Assembly (NCBI GenBank): GCA_964556545.1
Contig: CAZKWE010000006.1
Coordinates: 1 to 18,226, forward strand
Reading direction: 5' to 3'
Source: JALSKU01 sp964556545
GTDB taxonomy: Bacteria; Campylobacterota; Campylobacteria; Campylobacterales; JALSKU01
Length of the DNA stretch: 18,226 nucleotides
The position numbers and the translations under genes are program-made. Below, in pieces: positions 1 to 6,663 of the stretch. Every line of letters starts with the position of its first letter. Position 1 is the first letter of the stretch. A model generated the notes under the pieces. That model did no database searches. It was not told where the DNA came from and saw only the letters and a program-made list of their open reading frames with translations.

Positions 1-1
1 A

Positions 2-955
2 AATAATCATACCGGAGAAGTGTATGCTCTTTTAGGAGGTATAGACTATAAAAAGAGTAAATATAACCGTGCCGTACAAAGCAAAAGACAGCCGGGATCC
101 AGTATAAAACCTTTTATTTACCAACTTGCACTCAATTCGGGCTATAATGAGGCAACATTGATACCAGATATATCAAGGGTTTACAAAGATGAGCAAAAAG
201 AGAAGGATTGGATACCGAGAAACTATGAAAATAATTTTGAAGGCTTGATTACTCTTGAAGATGCCCTGGTGCATTCAAGAAACCTGGCAACCATCAATCT
301 TGTAAATGCCCTGGGCTTAGAAAATGTTTATAATAGTTTAAAATCACTTGGTTTTAAAGGTGTGCCTTATGATTTATCCATAGCTCTTGGAAGTTTTGGA
401 GTTTCTCCTTATGAATTTGCCGGCAAATATACTCTTTTTTCAAATTACGGCAAAATTATGAAACCTCTTTTGATAAAAAAGATTGTTAACCGTTTTGGGG
501 ATGTTGAAATTTATAAACCGCAGGGTAAAGTTATAAATGACCATAAACAGGCATTTTTAATGATTGATATATTAAAAAATGTAGTTTTAAGAGGAACAGG
601 AAGAAATGCCCGTATAAAAGGCATAGAAACTGCCGGTAAAACAGGAACTACAAATAACTATATAGATGCATGGTTTTGCGGTTTTTCTCCGGATATAGAA
701 GTTATCACATGGTATGGAAATGATGATAATACTCCTATGAAAAAAAGAGAAACGGGAGGAAGAGCCGCAGCACCTGCTTTTAAGTATTTTATGAGTAGAT
801 ACTTGCAACTTCATCCGGAAACCGGGAGAAAATTTAAAATCCCAAAAGGAGTGGGGAAATTTGTTAAAGACGGAAGAACATACTACTATACCGATATATC
901 AAAACCACCAAAACAAAGCAGCAGCATTGAGCAAACCGATAAACTAATCTTTTAA
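2..955 (+). CDS. mrcA: Penicillin-binding protein 1A, C-terminal transpeptidase part (5'-truncated by window)
   Basis: Class A PBP that polymerises and cross-links peptidoglycan at the outer face of the inner membrane; only the transpeptidase half is visible. The frame is open from the first bases, and the codons before the GTG at 20 read NNHTGE, continuing the family's 'TGEVYALLGG' segment, so that GTG is an internal Val. All three catalytic motifs are present: SSIK after QPG (catalytic Ser codon 98-100), SRN (275-283) and KTG (638-646). After KTG comes the usual region ending in a YFMSRYL-like helix, then a short polar tail. The glycosyltransferase domain and membrane anchor must lie upstream of the window. 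It converges on glnA across a hairpin terminator. Family assignment is firm; the symbol follows usual PBP1A usage. Confidence 0.95.
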   Translation, partial: NNHTGEVYALLGGIDYKKSKYNRAVQSKRQPGSSIKPFIYQLALNSGYNEATLIPDISRVYKDEQKEKDWIPRNYENNFEGLITLEDALVHSRNLATINLVNALGLENVYNSLKSLGFKGVPYDLSIALGSFGVSPYEFAGKYTLFSNYGKIMKPLLIKKIVNRFGDVEIYKPQGKVINDHKQAFLMIDILKNVVLRGTGRNARIKGIETAGKTGTTNNYIDAWFCGFSPDIEVITWYGNDDNTPMKKRETGGRAAAPAFKYFMSRYLQLHPETGRKFKIPKGVGKFVKDGRTYYYTDISKPPKQSSSIEQTDKLIF

Positions 956-986
956 AGGGTATTCTTAATCCAAATGCATATTTAGT

Positions 987-1018
987 TTAAAAGGAGCGGA
1001 TAAATTCGCTCCTTTTAA
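987..1018. terminator. Bidirectional intrinsic terminator between PBP1A and glnA
   Basis: A 12-bp perfect inverted repeat (987-998 with 1007-1018) encloses an 8-nt loop (gataaatt). The stem core is GGAGCG/CGCTCC flanked by A and T runs, so an RNA read from either strand ends the hairpin in a U-rich stretch. It lies 32 bp after the PBP stop and just beyond the glnA stop, as expected for convergent genes sharing one terminator. Confidence 0.85.
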
Positions 1019-1023
1019 TATAA

Positions 1024-2454
1024 TTAGCAAGAGTATGTGCTTTTAAATTCAAATGCCGTAGGTCTAGCCTCGTCGGGCCAAACTTGTGTTTCAAACTTGT
1101 AGTGCTGATAAGTATCTATAAAAAGATCGCTCATAACAGGCTTTAGAAAGTCATTGTCTGCTATAAGTCCTTCAAGTGCTTCTCTTAAAGTATGAGGCAT
1201 TTGAGGTATTCCTTTTTTTCTTATTTCAGCAAGACTAAGTTCGAAAAGATCTTCATCCATAGGACCAACAGGTTCATATTTGTTTTTGATACCGTCAAGT
1301 CCGGCAAGAAGCATAGCTGCAAATGCAAGATATGGGCAGGCGGTACTATCGGGGAATCTCATCTCAATTCTGGTTGATCCCTCTCCTGAGCCATAAGGTA
1401 TCCTGCAACTTGCAGATCTGTTTTGGCTTGAGTAAGTCAATATACTTGGTGCTTCAAATCCGGGAATTAATCTTTTATAAGAGTTGGTTGATGCATTTGT
1501 AAAAGCTGCAACTGCATGCGCATGTTTAAAAATACCACCTATATAATGTCTTGCGGTTTCGCTTATATTTGCATACTCTCCTTTTTTATAAAAAAGGTTT
1601 CTGCCGTCTTTCCAGATAGATTGGTGTGTATGCATACCGTTTCCATTGTCACCAAAAAGTGGTTTTGGCATAAATGTTGCAGTTTTTCCGTTTAAATGAG
1701 CTACCATTTTTATGACATACTTATATTTTTGGACATTGTCTGCCGCTTCTATAATATCGCCGAATTTGATACCCATTTCAGCTTGAGCCTGTGCAACTTC
1801 GTGATGACCCAAAGTTACTTCCAATCCAACTTCTTCTAAAACCTGCATCATTTCAGCTCTTAGATCAACCATTGAATCAATAGGAGCTACAGGAAAATAA
1901 CCTCCTTTTGTTCTTGGTCTGTGACCGGTATTTAAGTCATCAACAAATTCAGCACTGTCACTCCATTCGCCTTCGCTGGAATTGACTTCATAGTATGCTG
2001 TATTTATTTCATCTTTGATTTTTACATCATCAAAAATAAAAAATTCATTTTCAGGTCCGAAGTATGCTTCATCTCCAAGTCCTGACTCTCTTAGATATTC
2101 AAGGGCTTTTTTGGCTATACTTCTTGGACATTTTTCATACAAATCTCCCTTATATATATCAAATACATCACAAAAAACGATAATAGTAGGGTCTGCGGTA
2201 AAAGGATCCAAAAAAGCTGTCGGTACATCAGGTTTAAGTATCATGTCTGATTCATTGATTGGCTGCCATGCATCTATACTGCTACCGTCAAAAGGAATAC
2301 CTGCAGCCAACATTTCTTCCGTAACCGCACTTAGATTGTATGTGATATGATGCCAGGCGCCTTTTATATCACTAAATCTAAAATCAACAAATTTAACCTC
2401 GTTTTCTTCACAAAACTCATAAAATTCAACTATACTGTTTACAAATTTTCCCAT
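1024..2454 (-). CDS. glnA: Type I glutamine synthetase
   Basis: Makes glutamine from glutamate, ammonia and ATP in the cytosol; a dodecamer in this family. The 476-residue length is normal. Visible landmarks are the beta-grasp N-terminus (VDFRFSDIKG), the metal and glutamate site (GPENEFFIF), the ATP/metal loop (GNGMHTHQS), NRSASCRIP and the EMRFPDS strand. A GTG at 2460 is in frame, but AAGGAG at 2459-2464 overlaps it and is well placed for the ATG at 2454, so the ATG is chosen (MGKFVNS). At the position of the E. coli adenylylated Tyr (NLYDLPPEE) this protein has Phe404 (DLFELSLAEI). The H. pylori enzyme, as I recall it, also has Phe there, so covalent control by adenylylation is not expected. 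A TATAAT lies just upstream. Confidence 0.97.
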   Translation of the reverse strand: MGKFVNSIVEFYEFCEENEVKFVDFRFSDIKGAWHHITYNLSAVTEEMLAAGIPFDGSSIDAWQPINESDMILKPDVPTAFLDPFTADPTIIVFCDVFDIYKGDLYEKCPRSIAKKALEYLRESGLGDEAYFGPENEFFIFDDVKIKDEINTAYYEVNSSEGEWSDSAEFVDDLNTGHRPRTKGGYFPVAPIDSMVDLRAEMMQVLEEVGLEVTLGHHEVAQAQAEMGIKFGDIIEAADNVQKYKYVIKMVAHLNGKTATFMPKPLFGDNGNGMHTHQSIWKDGRNLFYKKGEYANISETARHYIGGIFKHAHAVAAFTNASTNSYKRLIPGFEAPSILTYSSQNRSASCRIPYGSGEGSTRIEMRFPDSTACPYLAFAAMLLAGLDGIKNKYEPVGPMDEDLFELSLAEIRKKGIPQMPHTLREALEGLIADNDFLKPVMSDLFIDTYQHYKFETQVWPDEARPTAFEFKSTYSC

Positions 2455-2477
2455 TTGCACTCCTTAAAATTTTTAGT

Positions 2478-2483
2478 ATTATA
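2478..2483 (-). promoter_or_regulatory. Candidate -10 box of the glnA promoter
   Basis: On the minus strand the sequence reads TGTGTTATAATAC, giving a perfect TATAAT 23 bp before the glnA ATG. The implied leader is about 17 nt and carries the AAGGAG ribosome site. No convincing -35 box sits at 16-18 bp, which is common for Campylobacterota sigma-70 promoters. It suggests glnA can be transcribed independently of the upstream phosphatase gene. Confidence 0.5.
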
Positions 2484-2518
2484 ACACATTTGATATACAA
2501 TCTTGTTTAACAGAATGA

Positions 2519-3298
2519 TTAAAAATTAATCATTTTCCTTTCTCTTTGTAAAAAATATGCACATTTTTTATATCCGAATTTTTTGGCATATTCTGTAAGT
2601 TTTTTTGAAGCAAAGCCAACATCTTCCGGTTTATGGGCATCTGAAGAAAAAGTTATGGGTATATCATATTCACTTATAAGCTCCATAATCTCAGATGAGG
2701 GATAAATATCATGACATGGTTTTCTAAGCCCCGCACTGTTTATTTCGACAACCATATCAGCTTTTTTTATCTCTTTTACCGCCTCTTTTGCCAAAGATTT
2801 TATATCTTTTTTTGGAATAAAGTTAAAAACTTTTACAAGATCAATGTGCCCTACTATATCATAATTTCCGCTTTTTACCATTTGGACTACGGCATCAAAA
2901 TACTCTTCCCATATTTTGTCTATATCTTTGGATTTGTAATGACCTATAAATTCAGGATTGTCAAATCCCCAGCCTTTTAAAAAATGAACTGACCCTATAA
3001 GATAATCAACCTTTGAATTAAGTACCCTTTTATCAACAAATCCTTCCAAAAAATCAACTTCATAACCTGATAAAACAGTTATCTTGTTTTTGTAAACTTT
3101 TTTAAGATTTTCAATTTTTTGTTCGTATATTTTCATTTGATTAAAGTCCATACGATATTTTTTATCATAATTCATTGGAGCATGATCGCTGAAACCAAAA
3201 ATTTTTGTACCTGTTTTTATGGCTTTTTCAATATATTCTTCCATTTGACCTTCGGCATGATTGCAAAGTGTTGTGTGGTTATGAATATCAACTATCAC
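2519..3298 (-). CDS. hisJ: PHP-family histidinol-phosphatase (HisJ/HisK type)
   Basis: Metal-dependent phosphatase of the PHP superfamily. The HisJ branch dephosphorylates histidinol phosphate in histidine synthesis. Metal-ligand motifs are in family order: DIHNH at the N-terminus (His6, His8), GFSDHAP (residues 35-41), GSVHFL near 102-107, GHIDLVK (150-156) and SSDAHKPEDVG (218-228). A longer frame begins at a TTG at 3328, but that start would lie at the predicted promoter. The GTG at 3296-3298 has AAAAGG six bases upstream and gives MIVDIHNH, the usual family N-terminus, so a 259-residue protein is called. It lies 64 bp upstream of the glnA start and is divergent from the CheZ-like gene. 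The substrate is inferred from family; other PHP phosphatases look similar. Confidence 0.85.
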   Translation of the reverse strand: MIVDIHNHTTLCNHAEGQMEEYIEKAIKTGTKIFGFSDHAPMNYDKKYRMDFNQMKIYEQKIENLKKVYKNKITVLSGYEVDFLEGFVDKRVLNSKVDYLIGSVHFLKGWGFDNPEFIGHYKSKDIDKIWEEYFDAVVQMVKSGNYDIVGHIDLVKVFNFIPKKDIKSLAKEAVKEIKKADMVVEINSAGLRKPCHDIYPSSEIMELISEYDIPITFSSDAHKPEDVGFASKKLTEYAKKFGYKKCAYFLQRERKMINF

Positions 3299-3329
3299 TG
3301 TAAACCTTTTCAATTTTAATTTAATCAAA

Positions 3330-3342
3330 ATTATAATATAAT
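3330..3342. promoter_or_regulatory. Overlapping divergent -10 boxes (hisJ and CheZ-like operon)
   Basis: The 86-bp divergent gap contains one AT-rich core with TATAAT on both strands: plus strand at 3332-3337 and again at 3337-3342, minus strand at 3330-3335. Start sites about 7 bp downstream would give leaders of roughly 35-41 nt for the CheZ-like gene and about 25 nt for the phosphatase. No clear -35 boxes are visible. Because the two elements physically overlap, the two directions could be mutually exclusive; that is inference. Confidence 0.45.
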
Positions 3343-3384
3343 ATAACGAATATTTCTATTAAAACGGTAAGACAGGAGAGTATA

Positions 3385-4083
3385 ATGACCCAGGAAGAAT
3401 TAGATGCATTGATGGCTGAAGGTTTTGATGATGATTTGGAAGAGGATACGGTTGAAGACGCCATAGAGGATTCAAAAGAAGAACAAAATGAAAATGATAC
3501 ACAGTCGGATGCTCAGGATTATAAGCTTGAAGGAAGCAAAGCATGGCCTCCTCCTCCGCCGACGGAGGATCACAAAGTTGTAGAACAGCTTGATGATGTA
3601 ACAAGAGATTCTGAAGTAAAAGCAACAGAAATTTTTGATAAACTTGAAGCCATAAGTGACTTCATTATGCAGGTGGAAAATAATGCCAATGAAGTCTTGG
3701 AAGTTGCAAAAAAAGATGTAGAAGTTTTTGAAAAACTTGTAGATAAATTTCCTCATATAAATATTTTTCAGGAGAGATTAAAATCAAACAAAGAAGCTAT
3801 AGAAAAGATAAATAACCTTATATCAAATGCTCAAATGTCAAGTGACGAGATAATGATGATTATGGATATTATGCAGTATCAAGATATACACAGACAAAAA
3901 ATAGAGAGAGTTATAAATGTCATAAGAACATTGGCAGGATATATGAATTCACTTTTTTCAGCCGAAAAAGATGATTCGAAAAGAGTAGGTTCGGCTGTTC
4001 ATATTGAAGGCGATAAGTCAACTGAAGATATTGTAAGCAATGATGATATTGAAGCTCTTATAGAAAGCCTTGGTAAAAAATAA
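3385..4083 (+). CDS. cheZ: Remote CheZ-type CheY-P phosphatase (HP0170/Cj0700-like)
   Basis: Chemotaxis protein that dephosphorylates CheY-P at the flagellar motor. It is assigned by motif rather than overall similarity. The helix YQDIHRQKIERV (residues 165-176) matches E. coli CheZ FQDLTGQVIKR, aligning Asp167 and Gln171 with catalytic Asp143 and Gln147. The C-terminal end DDIEALIESLG (220-230) matches the CheZ CheY-binding tail (VDDLLDSLG). Between an acidic N-terminal region (about 14-50) and the helical core is a W followed by PPPPP (54-59). The first ten residues, MTQEELDALM, resemble the CheY-binding N-terminus of FliM. AGGAG at 3374-3378 supports the ATG. It leads the operon and is syntenic with Cj0700, whose H. 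pylori counterpart HP0170 is described as a remote CheZ. Confidence 0.85.
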   Translation: MTQEELDALMAEGFDDDLEEDTVEDAIEDSKEEQNENDTQSDAQDYKLEGSKAWPPPPPTEDHKVVEQLDDVTRDSEVKATEIFDKLEAISDFIMQVENNANEVLEVAKKDVEVFEKLVDKFPHINIFQERLKSNKEAIEKINNLISNAQMSSDEIMMIMDIMQYQDIHRQKIERVINVIRTLAGYMNSLFSAEKDDSKRVGSAVHIEGDKSTEDIVSNDDIEALIESLGKK

Positions 4084-4124
4084 TTGTCATTGCCGTATTG
4101 TATGAAATATTCATTATGCTTTGC

Positions 4125-4130
4125 TAAAAT
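4125..4130 (+). promoter_or_regulatory. Possible extended -10 (TGCTAAAAT) before the U32 gene
   Basis: The 67-bp gap after the CheZ-like gene contains TGCTAAAAT (4122-4130), fitting an extended -10 with TG one base upstream, about 20 bp before the ATG at 4151. No -35 and only a weak ribosome site are visible. It could be an internal operon promoter. Confidence is low because such strings are common at this base composition. Confidence 0.25.
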
Positions 4131-4150
4131 TACAATAAAAGATAGAATCA

Positions 4151-5416
4151 ATGTATAAAAAGACAGAGTTGCTATCACCTGCGGGTAATTTTGAAAAGTT
4201 AAAGATAGCTCTTGCTTACGGAGCTGATGCGGTATATGCGGGAGTGAGCCATTTTTCTTTAAGAACAAGGAGTTCAAAAGAGTTTACCTATGAGAGTTTT
4301 AAAGAAGCAGTTGATTATACACATAAACTTGGAAAAAAGATATATGTTACTATAAATGGTTTTCCGTTTAATTCACAAATCAATCTTTTAAAAAAACATA
4401 TCCGAAAAATGGCTGATATGAAACCCGATGCTTTTATAGTATCGACTCCGGGAGTTGTGAGATTATCCAAAGAAATAGCTTCGGATATTGCATTGCATCT
4501 TTCAACCCAGGCAAATGTTATGAATTATATGGATGCTCTTTTTTATAATGATGTCGGAGTTAAAAGGATTATTGTTGCAAGAGAAGTCAGTTTGAAAGAT
4601 TTAAAAGAGATAAAAAAATATGTTCCCGATATGGAGTTTGAGATTTTTGTACATGGATCCATGTGTTTTGCATATAGTGGCAGATGTCTTATAAGTTCTT
4701 TGCAGAGCGGAAGAGTACCAAACAGAGGAAGTTGTGCAAATGATTGCAGGTTCCCCTACACTCTGTATGCCCAAAATAAAGAAAACGGAACACTTTTAAA
4801 AATAGAAGAAGATGAAAATGGTACTCATATAATGAATGCAAAAGATTTAAATCTTTCAAGCTATGTTGATGAAATATTAAAAAGCGGTGTAGTTGATTCT
4901 TTGAAAATTGAAGGCAGGACAAAAAGCCCCTATTATGTTGCAATAGCCACAAAAGCTTATAGAATGGCAATTGATGATTTTTATGCAGGAAAGTTTGATG
5001 CCGCAAAGTATGAAAAAGAGTTGGAAACTACAAAGCACAGAGGTTTTAATGACGGTTATCTCGTAAAAAGACCCTATCAAAAACAAGAAACTCAAAATCT
5101 GGAAGAATCCATAAGCGAAGGAAGTCATCAGGTTTATGCTTTTATCAGTGAAAAAGGCGATACCTTTTTGGCAAAAGACAAAGTGGAAAAAGGTATTGTT
5201 TATGAGCTGGTTTTTCCAAATGATAGCAGTATTGAGCCCTGTAGTAACGAAATAGGAACAGTTTTTAAAGAGAGTGAAAAATGGTATATCAAGCTTAATA
5301 AAATTGAAGCAATAAACGGGAAGATTTATGATGCAATTCACAGTGGCAACACAAACCATGTCAAACTGCCGTGTACTTTGCCAAAATACAGTTTTTTCAG
5401 GAAGGAAGTCAAATGA
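4151..5416 (+). CDS. trhP: U32-family protein, TrhP (YegQ)-like tRNA uridine hydroxylase
   Basis: Often annotated as 'peptidase U32 / collagenase PrtC', but the sequence fits the TrhP/YegQ branch, which hydroxylates uridine 34 of tRNAs using prephenate-derived chemistry and an iron-sulphur cluster. The N-terminus ELLSPAGN...ALAYGADAVYAG is the family start. The segment HGSMCFAYSGRCL...NRGSCANDCRFPY supplies four Cys (172, 179, 195, 199) in the cluster-binding region. The GRTKSPYYV motif and the RGFNDGYL segment follow, then a small beta-rich C-terminal domain. At 421 residues it is slightly shorter than E. coli YegQ. Its TGA overlaps the purE ATG by four bases (ATGA), so translation is coupled. 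RlhA-type rRNA hydroxylation is a less likely alternative. Confidence 0.8.
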   Translation: MYKKTELLSPAGNFEKLKIALAYGADAVYAGVSHFSLRTRSSKEFTYESFKEAVDYTHKLGKKIYVTINGFPFNSQINLLKKHIRKMADMKPDAFIVSTPGVVRLSKEIASDIALHLSTQANVMNYMDALFYNDVGVKRIIVAREVSLKDLKEIKKYVPDMEFEIFVHGSMCFAYSGRCLISSLQSGRVPNRGSCANDCRFPYTLYAQNKENGTLLKIEEDENGTHIMNAKDLNLSSYVDEILKSGVVDSLKIEGRTKSPYYVAIATKAYRMAIDDFYAGKFDAAKYEKELETTKHRGFNDGYLVKRPYQKQETQNLEESISEGSHQVYAFISEKGDTFLAKDKVEKGIVYELVFPNDSSIEPCSNEIGTVFKESEKWYIKLNKIEAINGKIYDAIHSGNTNHVKLPCTLPKYSFFRKEVK

Positions 5417-5907
5417 AATTTATCTCCATTATAATGGGTAGCAAGAGTGATTGGGATATTATGAAAGAGTGTGTTAATATACTTGAAAAATTCTATGTTC
5501 CTTATGAGATTATCATTTCCTCGGCACATAGAAGCCCAAAAAGAACTCATGATTATGTAAAAGATGCTGAACTCAGAGGTGCTAAAGTTTTTGTTGCAGG
5601 TGCCGGCATGGCCGCTCATCTTGGCGGTGCCATAGCAGCAAATACAACAAAGCCGGTTATCGGAGTTCCGCTTAAAGGAGGGGCATTAGATGGTCTTGAT
5701 GCACTTTTAAGCACTGTGCAAATGCCTGCGGGTATGCCTGTAGCAACTTTGGCCATGGGAAAAGCAGGTGCTATAAATGCGGCTTATCTTGCTATGCAAA
5801 TTTTGGCATTGGAAGATGAGGATTTAAGAGCAAAACTTTTGGAAGATAGAGTTTTAAAAGCTAAAAAAGTTGAAATAGATTCTAAAGAGATAGAGAAGTT
5901 TTTATAA
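5413..5907 (+). CDS. purE: N5-carboxyaminoimidazole ribonucleotide mutase (PurE class I)
   Basis: Converts N5-CAIR to CAIR in purine synthesis. Signature elements are visible in order: IIMGSKSDWDIMK at the start, IISSAHRSPKRT around residues 37-48, AGAGMAAHLGGAIAA, then PVIGVPL and the glycine-rich GGLDALLSTVQMPAGMPVAT-like loop. The 164-residue length is typical of class I PurE. A longer open frame starts at 5371, but the family begins at MKFISIIMG. The ATG at 5413 has AGGAAGGAAG just upstream and overlaps the previous stop as ATGA. No purK is present in the window. Confidence 0.96.
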   Translation: MKFISIIMGSKSDWDIMKECVNILEKFYVPYEIIISSAHRSPKRTHDYVKDAELRGAKVFVAGAGMAAHLGGAIAANTTKPVIGVPLKGGALDGLDALLSTVQMPAGMPVATLAMGKAGAINAAYLAMQILALEDEDLRAKLLEDRVLKAKKVEIDSKEIEKFL

Positions 5908-5915
5908 GGATTGTT

Positions 5916-6383
5916 ATGCAGAACTGGTTAGAATTTGATGAATTTTGTAAGCTTGTAGATCTTAATGAAGATGTAGTAAATGATATGATAAAAAGAAAGG
6001 TTCTAACCACAAAAAAAGAAAACGGCAAACTTTTTATAGAAGCCGCCAAAGGTGCGGTTGCAGTTATGCCCGAAAAAAATGAAATAATTTCTGAAAGTGC
6101 AAATGTTGCACTTGGAAGTGAATTTGTCGAAAAAACGATCGGCACTATTTTAGATCTTCACAAAGAAGTTCTTGAAAGCAAAGATGAAACTTTAGAGGCT
6201 CTAAAAGAGGAAAATAGTTTTTTAAAAGAAGCACTTTTATCTTTACAGACTTTGTATGATGAAGATAGGAAAACGATTGAAGGATTGCACTCACAGTTAA
6301 AAGATACTCAAAAAGAGCTTGAATTTTGCAGAAGAAAATATAAAATGATGTGGAATAAAGTAGTTGAAAATTATAAACAATAG
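5916..6383 (+). CDS. Conserved Campylobacterota coiled-coil protein (Cj0703-like, possibly DUF3972)
   Basis: Function unknown. The 155-residue protein has two parts. Residues 1 to about 50 (WLEFDEFCKLVDLNEDVVNDMI..., then GKLFIEAAKGAV) look like a small helical domain resembling the first helices and wing of a MerR- or excisionase-like fold. Residues about 70-150 form a charged heptad-rich coiled coil (KEVLESKDETLEALKEENSFLKEAL...). No catalytic motif, signal peptide or membrane segment is seen. AAGGA at 5906-5910 overlaps the purE stop and supports the ATG. Its fixed place between purE and glyQ matches Cj0703. A DNA-binding or scaffold role is conceivable from the layout but unproven, and the DUF number is from memory. 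Confidence 0.8.
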   Translation: MQNWLEFDEFCKLVDLNEDVVNDMIKRKVLTTKKENGKLFIEAAKGAVAVMPEKNEIISESANVALGSEFVEKTIGTILDLHKEVLESKDETLEALKEENSFLKEALLSLQTLYDEDRKTIEGLHSQLKDTQKELEFCRRKYKMMWNKVVENYKQ

Positions 6384-6399
6384 ATATGGGAGGTAAAAA

Positions 6400-6657
6400 A
6401 TGAGTGAGAAAAAAACGGTACAAAAAAGAGTTGTACTTTTTACAGCTCCTGGATGTCATTGGTGTACAACGGCAAAAAATTACTTTAAAAAAAACAATAT
6501 AAAATTCAGAACTATTGATATCAGTACAGATAAAACAGCCGCAAAAGATTGCGAAAGACACGGTTGTAGAGGAGTTCCGGTTGTTATGATCGGGAGTAGA
6601 TGGATATGCGGATTTGATAAAAACAAAATCAATAAAGAATTAGGTATAAAGGGGTAA
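6400..6657 (+). CDS. Glutaredoxin-family dithiol protein
   Basis: Small cytosolic thiol-disulphide oxidoreductase of 85 residues. Beta strand VVLFTAPGCHWC places the active-site CxxC at Cys19 and Cys22. The helix TTAKNYFKKNN and strand FRTIDIS follow, then RGVPVVMIG with the cis-proline and a final GF segment, so the thioredoxin-like core is complete. Two further Cys lie at DCERHGCRG. GGGAGGT at 6388-6394 gives a strong ribosome site. I do not recall it in the C. jejuni arrangement between Cj0703 and glyQ, so it may be lineage-specific here. Whether it acts as an NrdH-like reductant or a general glutaredoxin cannot be told. Confidence 0.88.
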   Translation: MSEKKTVQKRVVLFTAPGCHWCTTAKNYFKKNNIKFRTIDISTDKTAAKDCERHGCRGVPVVMIGSRWICGFDKNKINKELGIKG

Positions 6658-6663
6658 GAATTA

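Noticed and set aside
2015..2350. 111-codon open frame on the plus strand inside glnA
   Set aside because: Opposite a highly conserved enzyme, with no family features. It is a by-product of codon bias.
2455..2460. GTG at 2460 as the glnA start (478 residues)
   Set aside because: The AAGGAG ribosome site overlaps this GTG, so it is too close. It is correctly spaced for the ATG at 2454.
2514..2534. 7-bp inverted repeat (aatgatt/aatcatt) at the phosphatase stop
   Set aside because: All A/T except one pair, overlaps the coding end and lacks a strong stem. Not credible as a terminator.
3299..3328. TTG at 3328 as start of the PHP phosphatase
   Set aside because: It would add ten Lys-rich residues not seen in the family and lies next to the -10 box. 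The GTG at 3298 has AAAAGG at good spacing and gives the usual N-terminus.
4877..5359. 160-codon open frame on the minus strand inside the U32 gene
   Set aside because: Phe/Ile/Cys-rich composition, no ribosome site and no recognisable motif. It is the antisense shadow of a well-supported gene.
5371..5412. Longer purE beginning at 5371
   Set aside because: The added 14 residues lie within the previous gene. PurE proteins begin at MKFISIIMG, and the ATG at 5413 has a ribosome site and ATGA coupling.
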